From contig JAHBTW010000024.1 of NCBI GenBank assembly GCA_019638385.1, forward strand, positions 1 to 64,000: 64,000 bases of DNA, written 5' to 3'. The stretch comes from Saprospiraceae bacterium (GTDB taxonomy: Bacteria; Bacteroidota; Bacteroidia; Chitinophagales; Saprospiraceae). A program made the position numbers and the translations under genes. Shown here piece by piece: positions 52,024-59,618 of the stretch. The notes under the pieces are model-generated. The model was not told where the DNA came from. It was given only the letters and a program-made list of their open reading frames with translations, and ran no database searches. Positions within the stretch are counted from its first letter, which is position 1. The number at the start of each line of letters is the position of its first letter.

Positions 52024-53412
52024 ATGTGGCGAGCAAAAGTTTTCTTTGGGGTCTGTATTTTGTTGAGTTGTAACCCATCTGTCCCGCCGGCTTCGGTGGA
52101 AGCGTGGATAAGCTCCGCCGATCGGACTGAATTGTTGAATTTGAAAACACTGGATTTTGCGAAGGGCGCCGACGAGCGCTTCCCCGTCATTCGGATAGAC
52201 ACGGCAGCGGTATATCAGCAAGTGGACGGATTCGGATTTACGCTCACCGGCGGCAGCGCTCTGTTGATCGGAAGGCTGCCCCAACCGCAGCGGGCGGAAC
52301 TGCTGCAAGAACTCTTCGGAAACAGCGACGGCGCCATCGGCATTAGTTATTTGCGCGTCAGCATCGGCGCTTCCGACTTAGACGAATCGGTGTTTAGTTA
52401 CAACGACCTCCCGCCGGGACAAACCGACCCGGGATTGCGGCAATTCAGCCTGTCAAAAGACACCATTTATCTCATTCCTTTGCTGAAGGAAATCCTGTCC
52501 GTCAATCCCGGCATCAAAATAATGGGCACGCCCTGGAGCGCGCCGGTATGGATGAAAGATAACGGAAGCAGCATCGGCGGAACCCTTCAGCCGCAGTACT
52601 ACGACGTGTATGCCCGGTATTTGGCGAAATATATGCTGGCTATGGCGGAGCAGGGCATTGCCATAGATGCCGTCACGCCTCAAAACGAGCCTCAGCACGG
52701 CGGCAACAATCCGAGCATGATTATGTCTGCTGCGCAGCAGGCCGATTTTATCAAAAATCACCTCGGCCCCACGTTTGCCGCGATGGGCATTGACGCCAAA
52801 ATCATCATCTGGGATCACAACTGCGACAACCCCGCGTACCCCATTTCCATCCTGAACGACCCGGCCGCGAAGGCTTTTATTGACGGCTCAGCCTTTCACC
52901 TGTACGCCGGCGACATCAGCGCCTTGTCGGAGGTACGCAACGCCCATCCCGACCGGAACCTGTACTTCACCGAGCAGTGGACCGGCGCGAAGGGCGATTT
53001 TGGAGGAGACCTGCAATGGCATCTCAAAAATGTCATCATCGGCGCTATGCGCAACTGGAGCAAAGTGGCTTTGGAATGGAACCTCGCCAACGATCCCGCT
53101 TACGGCCCTCATACGCCCGGCGGATGCAATGAATGCAAAGGCGCATTGACGATTGATGCTGCTTCGGTGACGCGAAACGTCAGCTATTACGTCGTGGCGC
53201 AGGCTTCCAAATTTGTACCGCCCGGTTCTGTGAGGATCGAAAGTAACGTCCCGGATGCGTTGCCCAACGTCGCCTTCAAAAGACTGGATGGAAAAAAAAC
53301 GCTCATTGTGTTGAACGAGGCCGATACGCCTGTTTCGTTTAACATCGGTTGCCACGGCCGGTGGATTGTTACCACGCTGAATCCGGGTTCGGTAGGTACC
53401 TATGTCTGGTAA
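52024..53412 (+). CDS. GH30-family glycoside hydrolase lipoprotein
   Basis: 462 aa from ATG 52024; an upstream open frame overlaps the CHAT gene and is rejected. Lipobox ILLSC gives Cys16. The (beta/alpha)8 catalytic domain has the acid/base Glu222 in VTPQNEPQ and nucleophile Glu317 in YFTEQWTG. GTPWSAPVWMK and the beta-sandwich tail (NEADTPVSFNIG) are typical of GH30. Likely acts on beta-linked glucosides or related glycans at the cell surface. It starts 13 nt after the CHAT stop. Confidence 0.92.
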   Translation: MWRAKVFFGVCILLSCNPSVPPASVEAWISSADRTELLNLKTLDFAKGADERFPVIRIDTAAVYQQVDGFGFTLTGGSALLIGRLPQPQRAELLQELFGNSDGAIGISYLRVSIGASDLDESVFSYNDLPPGQTDPGLRQFSLSKDTIYLIPLLKEILSVNPGIKIMGTPWSAPVWMKDNGSSIGGTLQPQYYDVYARYLAKYMLAMAEQGIAIDAVTPQNEPQHGGNNPSMIMSAAQQADFIKNHLGPTFAAMGIDAKIIIWDHNCDNPAYPISILNDPAAKAFIDGSAFHLYAGDISALSEVRNAHPDRNLYFTEQWTGAKGDFGGDLQWHLKNVIIGAMRNWSKVALEWNLANDPAYGPHTPGGCNECKGALTIDAASVTRNVSYYVVAQASKFVPPGSVRIESNVPDALPNVAFKRLDGKKTLIVLNEADTPVSFNIGCHGRWIVTTLNPGSVGTYVW

Positions 53413-53508
53413 ATTGGAATTTCCTTGTCTCCATTCATTTAGCCGGCAGGCAAAAGGTTACTCTTCCCGGGATTTTTTTTGTTGCGTCACAATCAGCATT
53501 GGCTTTTC

Positions 53509-55158
53509 CTACCCCTTCACCAACTGATACCGTTTCACCGGTTTTCGACCGGCGCGCACCACTAAGAGATATTTACCGGCAGGCAGCCGCGCAAAATCCA
53601 GGGAACGGGAATACGGCCCGGCAGTTTGATTGTCGTAGGTCAACCGGGCTATTTCTTCGCGCGCAGTATTGAGCAGCACAACCGTGACATCGGCGGGCTG
53701 TGCGAGTTCGTAATCAATTTTTACGCGGCCCGTAGCGGGGTTGGGCATGAGGCTGGGGAGCTGATCCCAGTTGCCGCCGAGATCGTCGGTTTCAGAAGCG
53801 GCAGGGGATGCCTGGGTTGGTTTATCTTTTGCAGGAAGAGACGGTTGGGACGTTGTCGGGCGGTCTTTGCGCACTACGGGGTCGGATGCCGGCGGGGAAG
53901 CGCTCCGTTTTTTGTCAATGCGAATGACATCGCCGCCGGGCGGGCTCCACAGCGACAGCCCGATGGGCGGTTCAAAAATATTGGAAGCCGATACTTCGCC
54001 CACCTGCGCGGAGCCGTCGGTCATCACGGTGCGCACTTCTATTTTATCCTGATCTACAAAAATCCAGTTAAACTGATTGAAACTGCCGCTGGCGCGGGTC
54101 CAGCTTTTGTCGTCGTTGTTTTCCCGCAAGGGAGCGCCCCAACAGCCTTCGCCCACATACACCGTGCCGGCAGCGTCGTCGCGCACGAAGCCCATGTCGT
54201 TGTCGGGGCCGGTGTCGGGGCGGATCGGGAAGGTCCATTTCACCACATGCGAATCGGATTCAATGGCCAGCCGCACGCCGAACTGATGAAACAATTGCGC
54301 CCAATTGGCATACAGATCGTCTTTCTCCACCTTGGCGGAGGTGTGCGCCCGCATAGCGTGGTGGTATTGCGCCATTTTCCAGATCGCGCGGCTGCCCTCT
54401 GTTTTGAGGTCGTTTTCTAACCATATTTTTTGGTCGCCGCCGGCGGGTATCATGGTGTTGAGGGTGTAAATGCGCAGGAGGTTGCCACCGAAATTGAGGG
54501 CATAAAAATTGCCGGGGTGCGACAGGTCAAATAAATCCACCAGCGTGCGGTTTTCGGCCTCGTGGTTGCCTCGTGCAGTGAGTACGGGGGTGATGCGGCC
54601 ATCGGCGCCGATGGTGAGTTGCCAGTCGTCCATCCATTCTATCCATTCTTTGGACCCGTCGTGTACCGTCATATCGCCGTTGAAAAGCACGACGTGAGGG
54701 CGGAGTTTGGCTACGAGCAGGTTGGCGCTGCGGCGGGCTTCACGGTGGTTGCGGGAGTCGCCGCCGGCTATGATAGACAGGCGTTGCGTGGGCTGGTCGG
54801 GCGCGGTACGAAAGGAGTAGCGCTCCGACATGCCTTCATTATCTTTTATAATAAAGTAGTAGGTTGTGTTGGGCGTGAGGCCGCCGAAGCGCACGAAATT
54901 GTTGTTCATGCCTTTGGCCACTACGGTTCGATCGGCACGTTTGGACAGTTTGTAGGCGTTGAAATTGCGTCCGTGATCGGTTTGATCCAAATACACCGCC
55001 GCGCTTTGACCGGTCACCTGGTCCCAACCGATGACAATGGTCGTGGAGGGGTCGTCGCGCCACATACAACGCACCCTGTCCACTAAAGCGTTAGCAGGGG
55101 AGATGGGGAATAAAAACGAAGCTATCATTCCTACGCAGTACAAAATCCTTCTTCTCAT
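53509..55158 (-). CDS. Metallophosphoesterase with N-terminal Fn3-like and T9SS C-terminal domains
   Basis: 549 aa from ATG 55158 (MRRRILYCVG); the longer open frame overlaps glyA and is rejected. Signal peptide 1-24. Fn3-like purple-acid-phosphatase N-domain (~27-125; TIVIGWDQVTGQ, GLTPNTTYYF). Metallophosphatase motifs: IAGGDSRN (D), LFNGDMT, RGNHEAEN, MAQYHHAM and ESDSHVVKWT. Pro/Ser-rich linker (~430-470). The last ~85 residues form a T9SS sorting domain (SLMPNPATGRVKIDYELAQP, LPAGKYLLVVRAG). Exported phosphatase. Confidence 0.92.
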   Translation of the reverse strand: MRRRILYCVGMIASFLFPISPANALVDRVRCMWRDDPSTTIVIGWDQVTGQSAAVYLDQTDHGRNFNAYKLSKRADRTVVAKGMNNNFVRFGGLTPNTTYYFIIKDNEGMSERYSFRTAPDQPTQRLSIIAGGDSRNHREARRSANLLVAKLRPHVVLFNGDMTVHDGSKEWIEWMDDWQLTIGADGRITPVLTARGNHEAENRTLVDLFDLSHPGNFYALNFGGNLLRIYTLNTMIPAGGDQKIWLENDLKTEGSRAIWKMAQYHHAMRAHTSAKVEKDDLYANWAQLFHQFGVRLAIESDSHVVKWTFPIRPDTGPDNDMGFVRDDAAGTVYVGEGCWGAPLRENNDDKSWTRASGSFNQFNWIFVDQDKIEVRTVMTDGSAQVGEVSASNIFEPPIGLSLWSPPGGDVIRIDKKRSASPPASDPVVRKDRPTTSQPSLPAKDKPTQASPAASETDDLGGNWDQLPSLMPNPATGRVKIDYELAQPADVTVVLLNTAREEIARLTYDNQTAGPYSRSLDFARLPAGKYLLVVRAGRKPVKRYQLVKG

Positions 55159-55217
55159 AATGCTGGTTCTTGGATGGGACGTGACGCAAAATAAGGTTTT
55201 TCTTTTTTCATTTATTG

Positions 55218-55225
55218 TACCTTTG
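55218..55225 (+). promoter_or_regulatory. -7 box TACCTTTG for glyA
   Basis: TACCTTTG is 47 nt upstream of ATG 55273, in the divergent gap with the phosphatase. Confidence 0.55.
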
Positions 55226-55272
55226 GTGGAAAATTTGACCGGCGCCCCGCGCTGTCGTATAAACGCTCCGAC

Positions 55273-56565
55273 ATGAACAAAGATGTTTTGCTCTTCGATC
55301 TTATCCACGAAGAATTGACCCGCCAACGCCACGGCATCGAACTCATCGCTTCCGAAAATTTTACCAGCCAGACTGTTTTGGAGGCTATGGGTAGTTGTTT
55401 GACCAACAAATACGCAGAAGGATACCCGGGCCGGCGTTACTACGGCGGTTGCGAAGTGGTGGACAAGGTAGAACAATTGGCCATTGACCGCCTCAAAGAA
55501 CTCTTCGGCGCCGAATACGCCAACGTGCAGCCTCACTCCGGCTCGCAGGCCAACGCCGCAGTATATCTCGCCACGCTGCAGCCCGGCGATGCTATCCTCG
55601 GTTTCAATCTCTCCCACGGCGGCCACCTCACGCACGGCTCGCCGGTGAACTACTCCGGCAAAACTTTCCGCGCCCACTTCTACGGCGTGGAGGAAACTAC
55701 CGGTCTCATTGACATGGACAAAGTAGAGGCCGTCGCGCTGGAAACCCAGCCCAAAGTCATCATATGCGGCGCTTCGGCCTATTCCCGCGACTGGGATTAC
55801 GCCCGCTTCCGCGCCATCGCCGACAAAGTAGGCGCGCTGCTCCTCGCCGACATTGCGCACCCGGCCGGCCTCATTGCCGCCAAGCTGCTCCGAGACCCGA
55901 TGGAGCACTGTCACATCGTGACTTCCACCACCCACAAAACCCTGCGCGGACCGCGCGGCGGCATCATCATGATGGGTAAAAATTTTGACAACCCCTGGGG
56001 CCGTACCACGGCTAAAGGAACCATGATAAAAATGTCGGCCATTCTCGACAGCGGGGTGTTTCCCGGCATGCAGGGCGGGCCGCTGGAGCACGTCATTGCC
56101 GCCAAGGCTACCGCGTTTTATGAGGCGTTACAACCGGAATTTCGCGCGTATGGCGAAGCGGTGATCCGCAACGCACAGGCCATGGCCGGGGCGTTTGTAC
56201 AAAAAGGCTATAAGATCATTTCCGGCGGCACCGACAACCACCTCATGCTCATAGACCTCCGCTCCAAAAACGCGACCGGCAAAGCCGCCGAAGAAGCGCT
56301 GGGCCGGGCCGGCATCACCGTGAACAAAAATATGGTGCCTTTCGACACGGAAAAACCGATGGTCACTTCGGGCATCCGCATCGGCACGGCCGCCGTTACA
56401 TCGCGCGGTTTCAAAACCGACGATTGCCTGCGCATTGTGGAGTGGATTGACGGCATCATCACCGATATGGACAATGCCGAGCGCAGCGCTGCGGTGCGTG
56501 CAGAGGTGAGCGCTTTTATGAAACAATTCCCCCTGTACCCTGAAATGGCGTATAGCGCAGGGTGA
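55273..56565 (+). CDS. glyA: Serine hydroxymethyltransferase
   Basis: 430 aa, canonical length. It converts serine and tetrahydrofolate to glycine and 5,10-methylene-THF. Visible: RHGIELIASENFTSQTVLEA, NKYAEGYPGRRYYGGCE, LQPGDAILGFNLSHGGHLTHG, ADIAHPAGLIA, and the PLP-lysine segment TSTTHKTLRGPRGG (~222-235). The last third includes MLIDLRSKNATGKAAEEAL and PMVTSGIRIGTAAVTSRG. A small monooxygenase-like gene follows 17 nt later. Confidence 0.98.
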   Translation: MNKDVLLFDLIHEELTRQRHGIELIASENFTSQTVLEAMGSCLTNKYAEGYPGRRYYGGCEVVDKVEQLAIDRLKELFGAEYANVQPHSGSQANAAVYLATLQPGDAILGFNLSHGGHLTHGSPVNYSGKTFRAHFYGVEETTGLIDMDKVEAVALETQPKVIICGASAYSRDWDYARFRAIADKVGALLLADIAHPAGLIAAKLLRDPMEHCHIVTSTTHKTLRGPRGGIIMMGKNFDNPWGRTTAKGTMIKMSAILDSGVFPGMQGGPLEHVIAAKATAFYEALQPEFRAYGEAVIRNAQAMAGAFVQKGYKIISGGTDNHLMLIDLRSKNATGKAAEEALGRAGITVNKNMVPFDTEKPMVTSGIRIGTAAVTSRGFKTDDCLRIVEWIDGIITDMDNAERSAAVRAEVSAFMKQFPLYPEMAYSAG

Positions 56566-56582
56566 TAAAAGTAAAAACCGCT

Positions 56583-56897
56583 ATGCTTGCCGACACACCC
56601 AAACCGCCGTATTACGCCGTCATTTTCAGCAGCTTGCGCACCGACGACGACCTCGACTACGCCGCCACCTCCGACCGCATGGTGGAACTGGCCCGGGAGC
56701 AACCCGGCTTCCTCGGTGTAGAATCGGCGCGCAGCGGACTGGGCATCACCGTATCTTATTGGGAAAGCTTAGAGGCCATACAGACCTGGAGGCTCCATGC
56801 TGAGCACACATTGGCCCGGCAGGCGGGCAGGGAGCGCTGGTACAGCGCGTTTCGGGTGCGGGTGTGTGTGGTGGAGCGGGAGTATGGAATGGGGTGA
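56583..56897 (+). CDS. Antibiotic-biosynthesis-monooxygenase-fold protein
   Basis: 104 aa from ATG 56583. The ABM ferredoxin-like fold pattern: YAVIFSSLRTDD, then AREQPGFLGVESARSG, then ITVSYWESLEAIQTWR and HAEHTLARQAGRERWYSAFR. Such proteins are small oxidases or haem- or quinone-related enzymes; sequence does not say which. It follows glyA closely and may be co-transcribed. Confidence 0.8.
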   Translation: MLADTPKPPYYAVIFSSLRTDDDLDYAATSDRMVELAREQPGFLGVESARSGLGITVSYWESLEAIQTWRLHAEHTLARQAGRERWYSAFRVRVCVVEREYGMG

Positions 56898-56933
56898 GGA
56901 TAGGTACTTTGTGCGGTCTGAAAACAGGGTGTG

Positions 56934-56966
56934 TTTTGTACGAGTGGGGATTTTTATGTAAGTTTG
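56934..56966 (+). promoter_or_regulatory. Uma2 gene promoter (TTTTG -33, TAAGTTTG -7)
   Basis: TTTTG at 56934-56938 and TAAGTTTG at 56959-56966 are ~20 nt apart, 13 nt upstream of ATG 56980. One of the best matches to the Bacteroidota consensus in the window. Confidence 0.65.
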
Positions 56967-56979
56967 TAAAAAAGTAGAT

Positions 56980-57606
56980 ATGGAAGCGACCGCTGTTCAA
57001 AACCAACCGCCGGGTATGCAACCTTCAGGGTTGACCGACGCCAAGTCGCCGAAGCGGATTTCCTGGGAGGAGTTTCAAAAAAAATACCTCACACGGGAAG
57101 ACAGTTTCAAATATGAATGGGTGGACGGCACGGTTGAAAAAACTAAACGAGCTATGGACTTCAAGCAGTTTAACATCGCCAGAAACTTGATGAATCTTTT
57201 CAACCGGCTACTCACAGCAAAGAAAACCAATGGCCTCTTGATACCGGAGGGAGATATTTTTTTTCAACAAAACCATCGCCGCCTCGATATTTCCTGGCTT
57301 TCAGATGAGCAAATAGATAAGACGGCTTATCAGGAGAACCAAGTGCCGCGGTTCGTAATAGAAATCATTTCCAGCAAGGATCAAATGAATCTCGTACACA
57401 AAAAAATGCAGGACTATCGGCTGGCCGGCGTTGAAGTGGTATGGCATATTTTCCCTCTAATAGAAGAAATACATGTTTACGGAGGCGCTCATTTGAAACA
57501 AATGACGGTTTGTAAAGGCGAGGATATCTGCTCCGCCACCCCGGTCATTCAAGGCTTTGAACTAGCCGCCAACGACGTTTTCCAAAAGCCGGAGAAACCT
57601 GCTTAG
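56980..57606 (+). CDS. Uma2 family (DUF820) endonuclease-like protein
   Basis: 208 aa. Restriction-endonuclease-like Uma2 fold: WEEFQKKYLTREDSFKYEWVDGTVE (with E-W-V-D), IPEGDIFFQQNHRRLDISWL, RFVIEIISSKDQMNLVHKKMQDYRLAGVEVVWHIFP (E-I-I-S-S and the K). The PD-(D/E)xK-type residues D-x-x-E-I are present. This family expands in accessory DNA; function in vivo is unclear. A second member lies at 61725-62357. Confidence 0.88.
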   Translation: MEATAVQNQPPGMQPSGLTDAKSPKRISWEEFQKKYLTREDSFKYEWVDGTVEKTKRAMDFKQFNIARNLMNLFNRLLTAKKTNGLLIPEGDIFFQQNHRRLDISWLSDEQIDKTAYQENQVPRFVIEIISSKDQMNLVHKKMQDYRLAGVEVVWHIFPLIEEIHVYGGAHLKQMTVCKGEDICSATPVIQGFELAANDVFQKPEKPA

Positions 57607-57607
57607 C

Positions 57608-57722
57608 AAACACAGAGAATAAACTCTGTGAAACGCCCCTTTCCTTCTGTGACACAAAAGAGTTCGCGGATGCTGTCATCGGATGCGTGCGTATCCTCTG
57701 AGAGTTTCACTCTGTGTATAAA
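57608..57722. repeat. CTCTGTGAAAC / CACAGAG word repeat
   Basis: Words ACACAGAG, ACTCTGTGAAAC, TTCTGTGACAC and GAGTTTCACTCTGTGT recur in both orientations. The right part overlaps the 3' end of the HNH gene, whose homology to its relative stops where this repeat begins. Confidence 0.6.
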
Positions 57723-57969
57723 CCGTAGGGATATGAAGGGAGAAGGTGGCGCGGATTACAGGATCAATCGCTTCTGTAGCATTGTACTTATATGAGTTGC
57801 ACCCGAAACAAGCCCATGCCAGATTTTGGTCTTCAGAGGATCCGCCTTTTGATAGGGGAACTATATGTTCTACGGTGAAAGGATCGGGAGAATATTCATC
57901 GTGGGATTGACTATATTCACAGCGGCCCTCCGCACGGGTGCGAATACGCCGTTGCAATGACCTATTCAA
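57676..57969 (-). pseudogene. HNH endonuclease, damaged second copy
   Basis: Begins with TTG 57969, overlapping the partner gene by 8 nt. The core aligns with 4022-4422: RRIRTRAEGRCEYS, FTVEHIVPLSKGGSSEDQNLA, then ACFGCNSYKYNATEAIDP. The first zinc pair is broken: CEYS instead of CEYC. After about residue 78 the expected LYNPR...W segment is absent and the frame runs into the word repeat, ending at 57676. HNH residues (EH, N) remain. It is probably inactive or altered, or missing its C-terminal third. Confidence 0.65.
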
Positions 57970-58369
57970 AACGGGCCTTTTTGACGCCTAAATCTATCAG
58001 AAGACGCTCCAGCGGAACCCCTCGCCGCTCTGCCAAAACAGCAGCCAACCGGACGCGTTCGGCGTGTGCAGATTCAATTAGATCGACAATTTCCAGCAGT
58101 TCCTGATATTCCTGGTTGGTAAGTTTTTCTGATTTTCTGAGTGCGTCCAATTCATGAAACCGAACCCAAATCTCCGGGGAAACCCCTTGATTGACAAGCC
58201 TTAACAATTCACCGTCGTCAAGTGCCTGTTCGTTTTTCTCAAGTCTGTCCTGAGCTGTATCTGCACCCAACACCTGTGCTACGTAGTTTTCCACAGATAG
58301 ACCCTTGCCCGCAGCGCGACGGCGCATTTGCTGCTCAAGCAGCTCCGGTAGTTGAATGGTCAGAGACAT
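57962..58369 (-). CDS. HNH-partner protein, intact copy
   Basis: 135 aa. The N-terminus (SLTIQLPELLEQQMRRRAAG, KGLSVENYVAQVL) looks like a ribbon-helix-helix DNA-binding domain. The C-terminal half is helical and matches the interrupted gene at 3621-4004 (LLRLVNQGVSPEIWVRFHEL, then L-T-N-Q-E-Y-Q-E-L, ending VPLERLLIDLGVKK). Stop overlaps the HNH start, so they are co-translated. A toxin-antitoxin- or immunity-like relation is plausible, but the role is not proven. Confidence 0.7.
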   Translation of the reverse strand: MSLTIQLPELLEQQMRRRAAGKGLSVENYVAQVLGADTAQDRLEKNEQALDDGELLRLVNQGVSPEIWVRFHELDALRKSEKLTNQEYQELLEIVDLIESAHAERVRLAAVLAERRGVPLERLLIDLGVKKARFE

Positions 58370-58489
58370 AACAAGACAATTAAGATTTCAATGGCAAATA
58401 AACAGAACAAACTACACCATTGGTTGAATTGTCCATAAAATTCTTGCCCCGATAAACTAACGCACATTCGTTCGTTCCTGCTTTTTTAG

Positions 58490-58497
58490 TACCTTTG
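58490..58497 (+). promoter_or_regulatory. -7 box TACCTTTG for the enoyl-CoA hydratase gene
   Basis: TACCTTTG is 28 nt upstream of ATG 58526, in the divergent gap with the HNH-partner gene. Confidence 0.55.
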
Positions 58498-58525
58498 CAG
58501 GCAAGAAACCATCCTGCACAACGCC

Positions 58526-59299
58526 ATGTCTAACGCCGCAGCGCAAGGGCACATCACCACTACCGTCACCGGCGGAGTAGCCCGCATCCGCTTCTACCAT
58601 CCTGCCCACAACTCCATGCCCGGCTACCTGCTGGCCCAACTCACCGAGGCCGTCACACAGGCCGGACAAGATGCCGGCGTTTGCGTCGTTGTGTTGGAAA
58701 GCGAGGGCGAGCGTACCTTTTGCGCGGGCGCCAGTTTTGACGAGTTGGCCGCTATTGAAGACTTCGACACCGGAAAGCGCTTTTTCCTCGGCTTTGCCAA
58801 TGTGATCAATGCCATGCGCCAATGCCCCAAGTTCATCGTCGGCAGGGTGCAGGGCAAGGCCATCGGCGGCGGTGTGGGGCTGGCTTCGGCTACCGACTAT
58901 TGCGTGGCGACGGAGGCCGCATCCATCAAACTCAGCGAGTTGGCCGTCGGCATCGGCCCGTTCGTGGTAGGCCCGGCGGTGGAGCGCAAAGTGGGCAAAG
59001 CGGCTTTCACCCAATTGGCCATTGATGCTGCCACTTTTCAAAGCGCTGATTGGGCACTGCAAAAAGGACTGTACAACGAAGTGTTTCCGACCATAGCAGC
59101 CATGGACGTTCACATCGAACAACTTTGCACGCGCTTAGTCGCGTCCAGTCCGGAGGCCATGCACCGCCTCAAGTCTGTATTTTGGGAAGATGCCGCACAC
59201 TGGAACGAACTGCTGGATCAACGCGCCGCCGTGAGCGGGCAATTGATATTGACGGACCATGCCAAATCGGCCATCAACGCGTTTAAACAAAAAAACTGA
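58526..59299 (+). CDS. Enoyl-CoA hydratase/isomerase (crotonase) family protein
   Basis: 257 aa crotonase fold. Oxyanion-hole segments CAGASFDELA (~72) and GKAIGGGVGLASATDY (~110). An acidic residue in LSELAVGIGPFVVGPAVE (~138) is in the catalytic zone. Likely hydrates an enoyl-CoA in fatty acid or branched-chain/leucine catabolism, consistent with a 2-oxoacid dehydrogenase E1 just downstream (inference). A small gene follows at once. Confidence 0.9.
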   Translation: MSNAAAQGHITTTVTGGVARIRFYHPAHNSMPGYLLAQLTEAVTQAGQDAGVCVVVLESEGERTFCAGASFDELAAIEDFDTGKRFFLGFANVINAMRQCPKFIVGRVQGKAIGGGVGLASATDYCVATEAASIKLSELAVGIGPFVVGPAVERKVGKAAFTQLAIDAATFQSADWALQKGLYNEVFPTIAAMDVHIEQLCTRLVASSPEAMHRLKSVFWEDAAHWNELLDQRAAVSGQLILTDHAKSAINAFKQKN

Positions 59300-59300
59300 T

Positions 59301-59537
59301 ATGAATGCAGATCAAGCACTGAAAATGCAGTTTCTGGCCACCGTGGAGGAGCAACTGAAATCGGGTCGCCCGGCGGAAACGACCGCCACACTGCAACGCC
59401 TCGTCGCCGAAGGGTATTCCGCCGAAAATGCCCGCCTGCTTATCGCACAGTGTGTGGCCGTTGAGTACATTAGTTCTATTGAAAACGATACGCCTTTTAA
59501 TCAGGAGCGTTTTGTGAAAAACTTAGAAGAATTGTAA
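59301..59537 (+). CDS. Small helical protein, unknown function
   Basis: 78 aa from ATG 59301, one nucleotide after the crotonase stop. Helical, no membrane segment: ADQALKMQFLATVEEQLKSG, TLQRLVAEGYSAENARLLIA, CVAVEYISSIEND. I cannot assign it. Tight coupling suggests co-expression with the crotonase. Confidence 0.65.
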   Translation: MNADQALKMQFLATVEEQLKSGRPAETTATLQRLVAEGYSAENARLLIAQCVAVEYISSIENDTPFNQERFVKNLEEL

Positions 59538-59577
59538 ATGGTAATTTTGGTTTAAGGTTGCAACCGCCGACCGCCTC

Positions 59578-59604
59578 CTATGCTCTCTGCCCTATACTCT
59601 CTGC
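59578..59604 (-). repeat. Word repeat of the GCATAGAG / GCAGAGAG family in a leader
   Basis: Reverse-complement words of the family at 100-130 and 24919-24953 (GCAGAGAGTATAGGGCAGAG, AGCATAG on the minus strand). It lies 15-41 nt before the E1 start, inside its 5' untranslated region. Confidence 0.55.
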
Positions 59605-59618
59605 AAAAAAAAATCGTC

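Noticed and set aside
55159..56091. N-terminal extension of the phosphatase frame through glyA
   Set aside because: The signal peptide begins at ATG 55158 and the extension is antisense to glyA.
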